Counted from the first letter of the stretch, positions 27,519 through 36,950 are shown. The stretch is DNA of 64,000 nt from Rhodospirillaceae bacterium (GCA_947467145.1 CANIGJ010000019.1:1-64000); one strand, 5' to 3'. The notes: generated by a model from the sequence alone, not told the origin. A program made the numbers and translations.

Positions 27519-28010
27519 CTATTTGTTGCCGCGGCGCAGATAAGCCGGCGCCGTATCGTCGGCGGCCGGGGCATAGGCGACGCTGAACGACTTCAACGCT
27601 TTCTTCGCGTCTTCCGGATCGCGCCCGGCGGGCAGTTCGAACGACGAGAAGCCACAGCGCTGCATGAAATAGAGCTGATCCTTGTAGACGTCGCCGACGG
27701 CGCGGATATCGCCCTTGAAGCCATGACGCTCGCGCAATAGCCGGGCGTAGGAAAAGGCGCGGCCGTCCGAAAGCGTCGGGAATTCGAGCGCGATCAGCTC
27801 GAACCGTTCGAGGTCCTCGGCGATTAAGGCCGGCGGTTGGTCGCTTTTCATGCGAATGCCGAGCGGGCCGTTGTGACGCTTCAGGGCGTCGCGGCTGTCG
27901 CGCCAGCGTTCGAAACTGATGACGATCGGCCCATTGCCGATCACCGACTCGTCGTCGGCCAAGGTGCGCCAGGTATCCTGGGCAACCTGTCCGTCTTTAA
28001 TGAGAGCCAT
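27519..28010 (-). CDS. DUF934 protein (sulfur-assimilation associated)
   Basis: A 163-residue protein matching DUF934 (IVISFERW, FELIALEFPTLSDGRAFSYARLLR, GDIRAVGDVYKDQLYFMQRCGF). It is habitually encoded beside cysI in proteobacteria and thought to act in assimilatory sulfite reduction; the mechanism is not established. ATG at 28010 overlaps the end of cysI by 14 bases. It is followed after 42 bases by the phosphatase gene on the same strand. Confidence 0.9.
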   Translation of the reverse strand: MALIKDGQVAQDTWRTLADDESVIGNGPIVISFERWRDSRDALKRHNGPLGIRMKSDQPPALIAEDLERFELIALEFPTLSDGRAFSYARLLRERHGFKGDIRAVGDVYKDQLYFMQRCGFSSFELPAGRDPEDAKKALKSFSVAYAPAADDTAPAYLRRGNK

Positions 28011-29652
28011 ACAGACGATCCTTGAAGGGGGCTTGGCCGACGCGGCGATAGGTATCGAGGAACCGTTCGCCGGTGCTGCGTTGCTTGAGATAGACATCGA
28101 CCAGCGATTCCACCGCATCGACGATATCCTCGGACGAAAAAGCCGGTCCGATGATCTTGCCGATATCGGCGTCCTCGGCGGACGAGCCGCCCAAGGTCAC
28201 CTGATAGAATTCTTCGCCGTTCTTCTCGACACCGAGAATGCCGAGATGCGCCACGTGATGATGGCCGCAGGCATTGATGCAGCCCGAGATGTTGATGTGC
28301 ATGTCGCCGATATCGTTCTGGCGTTTGATATCGTCGAACCGCTCGGCGATGCGCTGCGCGACCGGGATCGAGCGCGCGTTGGCGAGCGAGCAGAAATCGA
28401 GGCCCGGGCAGCAGATGATGTCGGTGATGCGCCCGAAATTGGGGGTCGCGAGGTTCAGCTTAATCAGGTCCTGATAAAGCGCGAACAGATCGGCCTTTTT
28501 CACGTCGGCGAACACCAGGTTCTGGCGATGCGTGACGCGCAATTGACCGAGCGAATATGTGTCGGACAGATCGGCGATGGCATCCATCTGATCGTCGGTG
28601 GCGTCGCCCGGCGGCTGGCCCGTCGGCTTCAGCGAAATGTTGACGATCGCATAGCCCGCCTGCTTGTGCGCGACAACGTTGCGATCGTGCCAATCGCGGA
28701 ACGACGCATCGTCGGCCAGCTTCTTGGTCAGCGCGGCATCGTCGGTGGGCAATTTCTCGTAAGCCGGCGTCGCGAAGTAGGCGCGGATGCGGTCTTCTTC
28801 ATGCTGATCGAGATCGAGCGGCTCTGCGGCGGCGGCCTCGAACTCGGCTTCGACGTCTTTGCGGAAGCGTTCGATGCCGTGCTCATGCACCAGGATCTTG
28901 ATGCGCGCCTTGTAGATATTGTCGCGGCGGCCTTCCATGTTGTAGACGCGCAAGATCGCCTGCAGATAGCGCAGCAGTTCTTTCTTCGGCAGGAATTCGC
29001 GCACGATCTTGGCGATGAACGGCGTGCGGCCGAGACCGCCGCCGACCAGCACGCAGAAGCCGATCTCGCCCTTGTCGTTCTTGACGATCTTCAGGCCGAT
29101 GTCGTGCACGTTGATGGCGGCGCGGTCGTGATCGGCGGCCGTCAGCGCGATCTTGAATTTGCGGGGCAGCCACGAGAATTCCGGGTGCAACGTGACGAAC
29201 TGCCGCACGATCTCGGCGTAGGGACGCGGATCTTCGATCTCGTCCTTGGCGACGCCGGCGTACGGATCGGAAGTGACGTTGCGGTTGTTGTTGCCGCTGG
29301 TCTGGATCGCGTTCATCTCAACTTCGGCGAGATGCGCCAGGATGTCGGGCGTATCTTCCAGCTTGGGCCAGTTGTACTGGATGTTCTGGCGCGTCGTGAA
29401 ATGGCCGTAGCCGCGATCGTACTTGCGCGCGATGAGTGCGAGCTTGCGCAGCTGCGCCGACGACAGCAGGCCATAGGGAATGGCGACACGCAGCATGTAA
29501 GCGTGCAGCTGCATATAAAGGCCGTTGCGCAGGCGGAGCGGCCGGAACTGATCCTCGGTGAGGTCGCCCTTGAAGCGACGGCTGACCTGATCGCGATATT
29601 CGTCCACCCGCTCGCGCGTCAGCGTCTGGTCGATTTCGTCATATTGATACAT
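27997..29652 (-). CDS. cysI: Nitrite/sulfite reductase hemoprotein (CysI type)
   Basis: A 551-residue siroheme enzyme reducing sulfite to sulfide. The [4Fe-4S]-siroheme cysteines are Cys415 and Cys421 (CPGLDFC) and Cys458 and Cys462 (SGCINACG). Two ferrite-like repeats are present (RGYGHFTTRQNIQ and LRVTHRQNLVFADV). The DUF2849 gene precedes it and DUF934 follows, the usual alphaproteobacterial layout. cysH, often part of this operon, is absent from the window. Confidence 0.93.
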   Translation of the reverse strand: MYQYDEIDQTLTRERVDEYRDQVSRRFKGDLTEDQFRPLRLRNGLYMQLHAYMLRVAIPYGLLSSAQLRKLALIARKYDRGYGHFTTRQNIQYNWPKLEDTPDILAHLAEVEMNAIQTSGNNNRNVTSDPYAGVAKDEIEDPRPYAEIVRQFVTLHPEFSWLPRKFKIALTAADHDRAAINVHDIGLKIVKNDKGEIGFCVLVGGGLGRTPFIAKIVREFLPKKELLRYLQAILRVYNMEGRRDNIYKARIKILVHEHGIERFRKDVEAEFEAAAAEPLDLDQHEEDRIRAYFATPAYEKLPTDDAALTKKLADDASFRDWHDRNVVAHKQAGYAIVNISLKPTGQPPGDATDDQMDAIADLSDTYSLGQLRVTHRQNLVFADVKKADLFALYQDLIKLNLATPNFGRITDIICCPGLDFCSLANARSIPVAQRIAERFDDIKRQNDIGDMHINISGCINACGHHHVAHLGILGVEKNGEEFYQVTLGGSSAEDADIGKIIGPAFSSEDIVDAVESLVDVYLKQRSTGERFLDTYRRVGQAPFKDRLYGSH

Positions 29653-29765
29653 GGCATCGGTCCAATTTTTCGAAAACGTCGGTTGCGCGGCTGTTTAAGT
29701 CAAGCCGCCAAGGCTTGCTCTGGGCCTTCTGCGGGCCGTCTCGCCTGGCTGGCTGGCTCGTTTGG

Positions 29766-30038
29766 TCAGGCGCCGTAATGGACGGTCGGTCCGTTGGCCC
29801 TGATCTGCTCGCGGATGCGCACCGGAACCACGGTTCCGTCCGCCACCACGTCGATTGCATAGGGTCCGACGATCAGGCACTTTGCCACCGCGTCGGCCGC
29901 CTGTTTGAGCAGGGCATCGGCGTCGGCCTCGGGCACGTATCTGCCCTTGTTAATATCGGTCGTCCAGTTTCCGGCCGCGTCCATCCAGACGTTCGCGCCG
30001 TCAGCCAGCAGTTGGGCTGTAATCATGCGGTATTTCAT
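29766..30038 (-). CDS. DUF2849 protein
   Basis: A 90-residue protein: MKYRMITAQLLADG, VWMDAAGNW, ADALLKQA and VPVRIREQIRANGPTVHYG match DUF2849, a small protein commonly encoded directly upstream of cysI in alphaproteobacteria. It has no known activity. First gene of the minus-strand run; its promoter region contains a perfect palindrome at 30088-30110. Confidence 0.85.
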   Translation of the reverse strand: MKYRMITAQLLADGANVWMDAAGNWTTDINKGRYVPEADADALLKQAADAVAKCLIVGPYAIDVVADGTVVPVRIREQIRANGPTVHYGA

Positions 30039-30087
30039 GGCCGCACTATAGTTCTCTCCTAAATCTGTGTAAATAATATATTTATCA

Positions 30088-30110
30088 CAAATTATTATTG
30101 TAATAATTTG
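30088..30110. promoter_or_regulatory. Perfect inverted repeat, probable operator of the cysI run
   Basis: CAAATTATTA and TAATAATTTG are exact inverted copies separated by TTG, 50 bases upstream of the DUF2849 start, in a sharply AT-rich patch. The symmetry suggests a dimeric repressor or activator site (sulfur-responsive regulators such as Rrf2- or LysR-type proteins are candidates). No T-tract follows, so it is unlikely to be a terminator. Regulator identity is unknown. Confidence 0.6.
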
Positions 30111-30155
30111 GCGCTATTGTTCGCGCGCAATCGGTCGATAAGTGGCTTTACGGTA

Positions 30156-30177
30156 TTGGCGCGGGCTTGGCGCGGGC
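30156..30177. repeat. 11-bp exact tandem duplication in the ECF sigma promoter region
   Basis: TTGGCGCGGGC occurs twice head to tail, about 58 bases before the sigma-factor ATG. It may be a chance duplication or a double regulator half-site. Confidence 0.5.
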
Positions 30178-30234
30178 GAATATAAGCATTAACTTATTGA
30201 AATAATTGAAGCCGGCGGATTGGGGCCGACGGAA

Positions 30235-30978
30235 ATGACCACGAAGGTCCGTTATAACAGCGAAGACACTAATCTGACCGTCGGGACGATGGATGATCCT
30301 CGCCCGGCGTCGGAGAGTACCGCGCAAATGACGGCCCTCTATCGTACAACGATCGGACAATCGCTCACCGGCGGGCCTGCCGCCGATACGGCGCAAGCAC
30401 GCCCGGTCGTCGTCAAGAGCGAACGGCCCGATTACGACGCCCAATTGCTGCACCGCATCGCCACCGGCGATCGCCGCGCCACGCAGCTCCTGCTCGATCA
30501 ATATCTGGGCCGCATCGTTACCTACGGCTATCGCATGATGGGCGACAATGCCGAGGCTGAGGATGTCGCGCAGGAAACCTTCTTGCGGCTGTGGCGCAAT
30601 ATCGAAACCTGGCGCGCCGACGCGCCACTGATCCATTGGCTGCATCGCGTCGCCTACAATCTGTGTATCGACCGGTTGCGCCGCCGCAAGCCGGTGTCGC
30701 TCGATGCGTTGCCTGAGCCGCTCGATCCCGAAGAAAATCCGGCCGGCACGCTGCATCGGCTCGAATTGGCCGACGCGGTTGCTGCCGCCATCGCGCAATT
30801 GCCCGATCGCCAACGCGCCGCCGTGGTGTTCGTTCATCAAGAAGGCTTCAGCAATATCGAAACGGCGGCGCTGATGGAAATCAGTGTCGAAGCCGTCGAA
30901 TCGTTGCTGGCCCGCGCTCGGCGTTCTTTGCGCAAGCTGCTCGAAGCGTTACGTCCTGAGTTAGAGGGGGACATCTAG
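30235..30978 (+). CDS. ECF-type RNA polymerase sigma factor
   Basis: A 247-residue group 4 sigma factor. After a non-conserved N-terminal tail of about 65 residues, region 2 contains LLLDQYLGRIVTYGYRMMGD, AEDVAQETFLRLWRN and HRVAYNLCIDRLRRRKP; region 4 contains AIAQLPDRQRAAVVFVHQEGFSNIETA and ESLLARARRSLRKLL. It heads a transcript with a probable anti-sigma protein (start overlapping by one base), a Spy-like protein and perhaps macAB. ATG at 30235 preceded by GGA is preferred to an upstream TTG. Confidence 0.93.
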   Translation: MTTKVRYNSEDTNLTVGTMDDPRPASESTAQMTALYRTTIGQSLTGGPAADTAQARPVVVKSERPDYDAQLLHRIATGDRRATQLLLDQYLGRIVTYGYRMMGDNAEAEDVAQETFLRLWRNIETWRADAPLIHWLHRVAYNLCIDRLRRRKPVSLDALPEPLDPEENPAGTLHRLELADAVAAAIAQLPDRQRAAVVFVHQEGFSNIETAALMEISVEAVESLLARARRSLRKLLEALRPELEGDI

Positions 30979-31439
30979 TGAACGCTCAACGCATGACCAT
31001 TGAGCGGATCCAGGATCTCGCGGATCGTCATGGCGGCGAACTGTCGCATTGGCCGGTGGCCGAAGCCTGCGCGACGCGGGTACTGCTCGCGACCTCCGCC
31101 GAGGCGCGCGCCATCCTGGTGCGGGCCAACCGCCTGGATCGCGTGCTGAGCACCGCGCGCGGCCATTCCGTGACCAACAATCTGCGCGAACGCCTGTTGG
31201 CCGGCGCGCCCGTCGGTGGCTGGCGGGAATTGCTAGTGAGCCTGTGGCCCTTCGGCCCGGTCTGGCGTCCCGCGGCGGCGTTGTTCGGTCTGGCGTTGAT
31301 CGGCGTGACCTTGGGGTCGAGCGAGATGGCCAAGCTTGTCGTGCCGGCCAGCGTCAACGCTGCCCTGAGCGAGGAAATACGCATCGTCGCGCTGTCAGCG
31401 ACCGATGTCCTCGGTGACAGCAATCAATGGCACGAATGA
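30978..31439 (+). CDS. Probable anti-sigma factor, single-span membrane protein
   Basis: A 153-residue protein starting at GTG overlapping the sigma stop (TAGTG). A soluble N-terminal part (about 1-95, with LADRHGGELSHWPV) is followed by one transmembrane segment (about 98-116) and a short periplasmic tail. No ZAS zinc motif (HxxxCxxC) is seen, so assignment as anti-sigma rests on position and topology. It overlaps the next gene by 13 bases. Confidence 0.6.
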   Translation: MNAQRMTIERIQDLADRHGGELSHWPVAEACATRVLLATSAEARAILVRANRLDRVLSTARGHSVTNNLRERLLAGAPVGGWRELLVSLWPFGPVWRPAAALFGLALIGVTLGSSEMAKLVVPASVNAALSEEIRIVALSATDVLGDSNQWHE

Positions 31440-31951
31440 CCCCCCGCTGGTGGGCGGGTATTTTCTTTGCCTCGCTCGCCCTTAATGTCCTGTTGTTGGG
31501 TATTGTCGGTGCGGCCTATCTCAACCGCGACAATCGTGACCGTGAACTCGTCCACCGCATGACAGTCTATACCGTGCCGTGGGCTTGGCGCGTGGTGGGT
31601 GAAGATGTCGGCATTCTAGCGCGCCGGATCTATGCCCGGAACCAGGCCGATCTGGCGCGCGATCGTCAGACCTTGGCCGAGGACTATGCCAAGGTGAACG
31701 AGATCCTGGCGGCCGAGAAATTCGACCGTGAGGCATTTGCCGGCGCGTTGGCAAAATTGCGCATGGATGTGGCCTCCGCACAGAAACTGATGCACGAGGC
31801 GATGGGCGAATTCGCGGCCGGCCTGACGGCGGACCAACGCCGCAAATTGACCGATTTCGTTACTGATTGGGCGAAACAGCGCGATCAACGCGCGATCCGG
31901 CGCGATGAGATGATCGAGCAGAAAGAGCGCCGCGACCCGCCGGCGAACTAG
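31427..31951 (+). CDS. Spy/CpxP-like periplasmic heavy-metal-sensor family protein
   Basis: A 174-residue protein with an N-terminal membrane anchor (about 8-32, WWAGIFFASLALNVLLLGIV) and an all-helical periplasmic domain with KVNEILAAEKFD, FAGALAKLRMDVASAQKLMHEAMGEFAAGLTADQRRKL (split: LMHEAMGEF and LTADQRRKLTDF). This is the metal-resistance/CpxP-like family (zinc-resistance-associated, CnrX-like). With the sigma and anti-sigma genes it could form a CnrYXH-like sensing module. Confidence 0.8.
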   Translation: MARMTPRWWAGIFFASLALNVLLLGIVGAAYLNRDNRDRELVHRMTVYTVPWAWRVVGEDVGILARRIYARNQADLARDRQTLAEDYAKVNEILAAEKFDREAFAGALAKLRMDVASAQKLMHEAMGEFAAGLTADQRRKLTDFVTDWAKQRDQRAIRRDEMIEQKERRDPPAN

Positions 31952-31972
31952 GCTGCCAAATAAGCGCGTGGC

Positions 31973-32003
31973 GCGACAATCTGATACATTTTTGCGCTAT
32001 AAT
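31973..32003 (+). promoter_or_regulatory. Candidate promoter of the macA-macB genes
   Basis: A perfect TATAAT (31998-32003) with a GCGACA (31973-31978) 19 bases upstream as a loose -35. Transcription would begin near 32010, which rules out an ATG at 32002 as macA start and favours 32035. It would let the pump genes be expressed independently of the sigma-factor genes. Confidence 0.45.
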
Positions 32004-32034
32004 GCCCGCCTTAATTTCGGGTAAGACGCTGGGC

Positions 32035-33744
32035 ATGCACAGAATTGTAAGCATGCGACGCACAATCGTCGCAGCAGGCGTGATCGGGGCCATCGCGGTG
32101 GCCGCTGCGGCTTATGCTGCGTTGAGCGGTGATGGGGGCAGCGATCCGACCTACCGGACCGCCAAGGTCGAACGCGGCTCGGTGGTCAAATCCGTCACTG
32201 CGTCGGGCAAGCTGAACGCGGTCACCACTGTCATGGTGGGATCGCAAATTTCCGGGCGCGTGTCCGAGCTGCTGGCCGATTTCAATTCCGAAGTCGTCGC
32301 CGATCAGGTGATCGCGCGCATCGACCCCACGACCTTCGAAGCCAAGGTGCGTGAAGCGAAGGCCGACCTTGATGTGGCGCGCGCCCAGGTCGTCAGCCAG
32401 CAGGCCGCCGTGATCCAGGCCCGCGCCAACGTGCAGAACGCGCGTGCGACCATCGCATCGACCGAGGCCGATCTGCTCAAGGCGCAGATCAATCTCAAGG
32501 ACATGGAGCAGGATCTGCGGCGCAAACGCGATCTGAAGTCGAGCGGTGCCGTGGCACTCAGCGCCATCGATAAATCCGAAGCGACCTACAATACCGCCGG
32601 AGCACAGGTCAGCTCGGCCCGGGCACTTATTGCCGCCCAGCAATCGATGATCGGTGCGCGTGAAGCCGCTCTCGTTCAGGCCGAAGCCGAAGTGGGACGT
32701 GCGGAGGCGCAGGTCGAACAGAAAGCCGCTGCGCTCTATACGGCGAATGTCAGCCTCGACAATACCTTCATCCGTTCGCCCGTTGACGGCGTGGTGATCG
32801 GGCGCAACGTCGATGTCGGCACTGTCGTCGCGGCCAGCCTGTCATCGCCCACCTTGTTCAGCATCGCGCGCGATCTGCGCAGCATGCAGGTCGAGACCAG
32901 CATCGACGAAGCCGATATCGGTCAGATCCAGCCGGGCCAGGCGGCGGTCTTCACCGTCGATTCGTTTCTCGGCCAGGAATTCCACGGTCATGTCGTGCAG
33001 GTGCGCATGCAGCCGCTCGAACAGCAAAGCGTCATCACCTATACGGTCGTGATCTCCGCCGACAATCCCGAGATGCGCTTGCTGCCGGGCATGACAGCCA
33101 ATGTCGAAATCCGCGTCAGCGATCGTGCGAACGTTCTCAAAGTGCCGAGCGCGGCGTTGCGCTTCCGTCCGCCCGACGTCAATGGCGCACCCGCAGCATC
33201 CGCCGGCCAAGGTAATGCGCAGGCGGCCCGCGATCCGGCCCAGCAGCGCGAGCAATTCGATCGTTTGGCCGAGCAGCTCGGCCTCGACGATGAGCAGAAG
33301 CGCAAAGTGAGCGAGATCAACGCCGAAATGCAGAAGCAGGCCCGCGCGCAGCGCCAGGCGTCGAAAGGCGAAGGCAAAGGTGGCGCGCCCAAGGGTGACG
33401 GGCCGGGGCAAGGTTCAGGCGCGGCCTCCAGCGTGCCGCGCAATGCGGTGGCGGCGATACGCGAACAGACCGACAAGCGCATTATGGAAATCCTGCGCCC
33501 CGATCAGCAACAGAAATTCCACGCGCTGCTGAATGACCGCCGCGACAATCCGTCGACGCCGGCGCGCGTCTTTGTGCTCGACGGCGGCAAGCCGAAAGCC
33601 GTACCCATCGCGATCGGGGTCGCGGATGCGACCCATACCGAGCTGGTGCGCGGTGGTCTGGCCGAGGGCAACGAGATCATCGTCGGCCTTAATCGCGCGC
33701 AAAAAGGCGGCGCCACGCAGGCCAAGCGCGGTTTCGGGTTCTAG
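32035..33744 (+). CDS. macA: MacA-type periplasmic adaptor with inserted Spy/CpxP-like helical segment
   Basis: A 569-residue membrane-fusion protein of a MacAB-type efflux pump. Order: anchor helix, lipoyl/barrel-sandwich halves (VTASGKLNAV ... SPVDGVVIGRNVDVG) flanking a long coiled-coil hairpin (about 100-240), beta-barrel (MQVETSIDEADIGQ), then, unusually, about 130 residues (roughly 385-510) rich in Q/K/A with LGLDDEQKRKVSEINAE and MEILRPDQQQKFHALL, before the last membrane-proximal strands (VPIAIGVADATHTELVRGGL). The insert resembles LTxxQ/Spy helices. Start at 32035 or 32053; the upstream ATG 32002 falls at the promoter. Confidence 0.9.
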   Translation: MHRIVSMRRTIVAAGVIGAIAVAAAAYAALSGDGGSDPTYRTAKVERGSVVKSVTASGKLNAVTTVMVGSQISGRVSELLADFNSEVVADQVIARIDPTTFEAKVREAKADLDVARAQVVSQQAAVIQARANVQNARATIASTEADLLKAQINLKDMEQDLRRKRDLKSSGAVALSAIDKSEATYNTAGAQVSSARALIAAQQSMIGAREAALVQAEAEVGRAEAQVEQKAAALYTANVSLDNTFIRSPVDGVVIGRNVDVGTVVAASLSSPTLFSIARDLRSMQVETSIDEADIGQIQPGQAAVFTVDSFLGQEFHGHVVQVRMQPLEQQSVITYTVVISADNPEMRLLPGMTANVEIRVSDRANVLKVPSAALRFRPPDVNGAPAASAGQGNAQAARDPAQQREQFDRLAEQLGLDDEQKRKVSEINAEMQKQARAQRQASKGEGKGGAPKGDGPGQGSGAASSVPRNAVAAIREQTDKRIMEILRPDQQQKFHALLNDRRDNPSTPARVFVLDGGKPKAVPIAIGVADATHTELVRGGLAEGNEIIVGLNRAQKGGATQAKRGFGF

Positions 33745-33750
33745 CCCGAC

Positions 33751-34542
33751 ATGACCCAGCCTCATGCGTTGATCCGGATCGAAGGCCTGGGCCGCGACTA
33801 CCGCATGGGCGGCTCGCTCGTGCATGCGCTCCGCGACGTTTCATTTTCGGTTCAGTCGGGCGAATTCGTCGCCATCATGGGTGCGTCGGGTTCCGGCAAG
33901 TCGACCATGATGAATCTTTTGGGCTGCCTCGATACGCCGACGCGCGGGACTTATTTCCTCGACGGCGAAGACGTATCGAAACTCGACACGGATACCCTGG
34001 CGGGTCTGCGCAACCGCAAGATCGGTTTCGTGTTCCAGGGCTTCAACCTGCTGGCGCGCACCAGTGCGCTCGATAACGTGCAATTGCCGTTGATGTACGG
34101 CGCCTTCGATCGCGTTGAGCGCCGTCGCCGTGCCGAAGACGCCTTGCGCGAGGTAGGATTGGCCGATCGCATGGATCATCACCCGACACAATTATCGGGC
34201 GGGCAGCAGCAACGCGTCGCGATTGCCCGCGCCCTCGTCAATCGTCCGACCTTGATCCTGGCCGACGAGCCGACGGGGGCATTGGATACACGGACCGGGA
34301 TCGAGATCATGGCGCTGTTTCAGCGCCTCAACCGCTCCGGCATGACGGTGGTCGTCGTCACGCATGAACCGGATGTGGCGCGCTTCGCCAGCCGCATGGT
34401 GCGCTTCCAGGATGGGCAAATCATCGCCGACGAGGCCGTGGAAACGCCCGACGATGCCGTCAGTATGCTGGCCGCCTATGCTGCCCCGCCGCGCGACGAA
34501 GCCGCCGCCGAGGATGCGAGTGTCGAGGCCGTGGCGCTATGA
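33751..34542 (+). CDS. MacB-type ABC transporter ATP-binding protein
   Basis: A 263-residue ATPase of the LolD/MacB family: Walker [11 protein letters not shown]-loop QGFNLL, signature [15 protein letters not shown], Walker [13 protein letters not shown] and switch VVTHE. In E. coli MacB this domain is fused to the permease; here it is a separate gene that overlaps the permease start by 4 bases. It energises mechanotransmission to the MacA adaptor. Confidence 0.95.
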   Translation: MTQPHALIRIEGLGRDYRMGGSLVHALRDVSFSVQSGEFVAIMGASGSGKSTMMNLLGCLDTPTRGTYFLDGEDVSKLDTDTLAGLRNRKIGFVFQGFNLLARTSALDNVQLPLMYGAFDRVERRRRAEDALREVGLADRMDHHPTQLSGGQQQRVAIARALVNRPTLILADEPTGALDTRTGIEIMALFQRLNRSGMTVVVVTHEPDVARFASRMVRFQDGQIIADEAVETPDDAVSMLAAYAAPPRDEAAAEDASVEAVAL

Positions 34543-35771
34543 ATTTCACCGACGCGCTGGGGTCCGCCTTCACCGCCGTGCGTGCCAATGTGCTGCGCAG
34601 CGTGCTCACCGCGCTCGGCATCATCATCGGTGTCGCTGCGGTCATCGTCATGGTGGCCGTCGGCAGCGGCGCGCAGGAACGCATCGACGGTTATATCAAG
34701 GGCCTGGGATCGAACCTGCTTTTGGTCTGGCCGGGCAGCAGCAATGTCGGCGGCGTGAAGGGGGGGCGCGGCACGCGGCCGAGCTTGACCGAAGACGATG
34801 CCTTGGCCATCCAGAACGAAGTCGAAAGCATCGAGGTCAGCGCGCCACAGGTGCGCGGCCCGGCGCAAACCATTTTCGGCAATAAGAACTGGGGCACGAC
34901 CGTCGTCGGGGCCACGCCGGAATATGAGATCGCCCACAACTGGCCGGCCGCCGATGGCCGGTGGTTTACGGCCGCCGAGGTGCGCAGCACCGCCAAGGTC
35001 GTGCTCCTGGGCAGTACGGTGGCCGAACAGCTGTTCGAGGGCGGCAATCCCATCGGCCAGACCGTGCGTATTAAGACGGTCCCGTTCGAGGTCATCGGCG
35101 TGCTCGCGGCCAAGGGCGAATCCCTGTCCGGGCAGGATCAGGACGACATCATGCTGATGCCGGTAACGACGGCGCGCAACCGCATCGTCGGCGGCCGCCA
35201 GATCAAGGCGCGCCAGGTCCAGGCGATGTATGTGAAGGTCCGTTCGCCCGACGAGATCGACGACGCTATGGCGGACATCACGGATTTGTTGCGTCAGCGC
35301 CACAAGGTGCGCGAGGGCCGGCCCGACGATTTCTCCATCCGCAATATGTCGCAAATACTGGCAGCGCGCTCCAGTTCGGCGCGGGTCATGACCCTGCTGC
35401 TGGCGGCGGTCGCATCGATCTCGCTGATCGTCGGCGGCATCGGCATCATGAACATCATGTTGGTGTCGGTCACCGAACGGACGCGCGAAATCGGTCTGCG
35501 GATGGCCATTGGTGCCCGCCGGCGCGATATCCTGCGCCAGTTCCTGATCGAAGCGGTGACCCTGTCGTTGATCGGCGGATGTATCGGCGTGGTGTTGGGC
35601 GTCGGCACGTCCATCGCGATCGCCCAGCTCGGCGATTGGCCGACCTCGATCAGTATCGGTTCGATCATTCTGGCGTTCTGCTTCTCGGCCGCCATTGGGG
35701 TCTTTTTCGGATTCTATCCGGCCCGCAAGGCGGCCCGACTCGACCCCATCGAGGCCTTGCGCTACGAATAG
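34539..35771 (+). CDS. MacB-type ABC transporter permease (FtsX/MacB core)
   Basis: A 410-residue protein with four helices: one near the N-terminus ([22 protein letters not shown]), then a large periplasmic MacB_PCD domain (about 50-260), then an FtsX domain with three helices ([29 protein letters not shown] and [17 protein letters not shown]). It ends with the [19 protein letters not shown] signature. With the ATPase and adaptor it makes a tripartite exporter of antimicrobials, metals-stress compounds or lipoproteins; the outer-membrane partner is not in the window. Confidence 0.95.
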   Translation: MNFTDALGSAFTAVRANVLRSVLTALGIIIGVAAVIVMVAVGSGAQERIDGYIKGLGSNLLLVWPGSSNVGGVKGGRGTRPSLTEDDALAIQNEVESIEVSAPQVRGPAQTIFGNKNWGTTVVGATPEYEIAHNWPAADGRWFTAAEVRSTAKVVLLGSTVAEQLFEGGNPIGQTVRIKTVPFEVIGVLAAKGESLSGQDQDDIMLMPVTTARNRIVGGRQIKARQVQAMYVKVRSPDEIDDAMADITDLLRQRHKVREGRPDDFSIRNMSQILAARSSSARVMTLLLAAVASISLIVGGIGIMNIMLVSVTERTREIGLRMAIGARRRDILRQFLIEAVTLSLIGGCIGVVLGVGTSIAIAQLGDWPTSISIGSIILAFCFSAAIGVFFGFYPARKAARLDPIEALRYE

Positions 35772-35826
35772 GCTTTGATCCTAGAACCGTGCTAAACGGG
35801 CGGAGTCGACTAGTGCCGGGGCGTCA

Positions 35827-36936
35827 ATGAAAAGACCGCAGCTTTCGAATTTCTTTCATGGCCATCGCGCACCCGTGGGCGCGGTTCCGGGCACTCTCCT
35901 GCTGCACCCCGACGCCCAGCAACCGGTCATCACCGTCACGCGTTACGATCTCGAACGGGTCGATACGCAGATCGTGAAAACCATCGACGAGATCAAGGCG
36001 TTGATGAACGGCGATTATCGCGTCACGTGGATCAATGTCGACGGCTTGGCCGATCTTCATCTGATAACCGACATGGGCGATCTGTTCGGCTTCCATCGCC
36101 TGGCGATGGAGGACGTGCTGAACATAACCCAACGGCCGAAGTCGGAAGATTACGGCGACTTCCTGTTCGTCATCAATCGCATGCCGTCGCTGAACGCCAA
36201 CGATCAGGTGGCGATTGAGCAGATCTCATACTTCTTGAAAAAGGGTATCCTGGTCACCTTCCAGGAAGATGTGGGCGATTGCTGGAATCCGGTGCGCGAT
36301 CGCATCCGTCAGGGTCGCGGCATCATCCGTCAGGAAGATTCCGATTATCTGCTCTATGCCCTGCTCGATTCGGTGGTCGACGCCTATTTCCCAATTCTCG
36401 AACATTTCGGCGACAAGGTCGAAGCGCTCAACGACCGCATTCTGGAGCGCGCCAATCCCCGCGAAATGCGCGAGATGCACATGATCCGCCAGGAACTGAT
36501 CAGCCTGCGCCGCGCCATCTGGCCGCAGCGCGATGTGTTCAGTTCCTTGATGCGCGATCAGAAACGCTTCGTCGGCGAAACCACGGCGATCTATCTGCGC
36601 GACTGCTACGATCACGCGGCCCAGTTGATGGATCTGGTCGAGACCTACCGTGAAATCGCGGCGACCTCGATGGAATTATATATATCGAGCGTCAACAACC
36701 GCATGAACGAGATCATGAAGGTGCTGACCATCATCGCGACGATTTTCATCCCCCTGAGTTTTATCGCTAGCGTTTATGGGATGAATTTCGACGCAAACAA
36801 ATCGCCATTCAATATGCCGGAACTCGAATGGGAATATGGTTATCCGTTCGCGCTTGGGCTCATGGCGCTGACCGCCGGCGCGCTCTTGACTTGGTTCTGG
36901 CGACGCGGCTGGATCTTTTCCGGCAAAGATAGATAG
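35827..36936 (+). CDS. corA: CorA-family magnesium/cobalt transporter
   Basis: A 369-residue channel. A large cytoplasmic domain with a long stalk helix is followed by two C-terminal helices; the pore signature YGMNF ([12 protein letters not shown]) closes the first helix and [16 protein letters not shown] leads into the second. Basic KDR tail. It takes up divalent cations. It starts 55 bases after the permease, on the same strand; a functional link to the pump is only positional. Confidence 0.95.
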   Translation: MKRPQLSNFFHGHRAPVGAVPGTLLLHPDAQQPVITVTRYDLERVDTQIVKTIDEIKALMNGDYRVTWINVDGLADLHLITDMGDLFGFHRLAMEDVLNITQRPKSEDYGDFLFVINRMPSLNANDQVAIEQISYFLKKGILVTFQEDVGDCWNPVRDRIRQGRGIIRQEDSDYLLYALLDSVVDAYFPILEHFGDKVEALNDRILERANPREMREMHMIRQELISLRRAIWPQRDVFSSLMRDQKRFVGETTAIYLRDCYDHAAQLMDLVETYREIAATSMELYISSVNNRMNEIMKVLTIIATIFIPLSFIASVYGMNFDANKSPFNMPELEWEYGYPFALGLMALTAGALLTWFWRRGWIFSGKDR

Positions 36937-36950
36937 CATCAGGAGAACAC

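Noticed and set aside
27919..29778. A 619-codon plus-strand open frame opposite cysI and DUF934
   Set aside because: Antisense to conserved genes with intact cluster cysteines; composition typical of a reverse-strand shadow.
32002..32034. ATG at 32002 as start of macA
   Set aside because: It overlaps a perfect TATAAT, so it should lie upstream of the transcript start; 32035 or 32053 are better.
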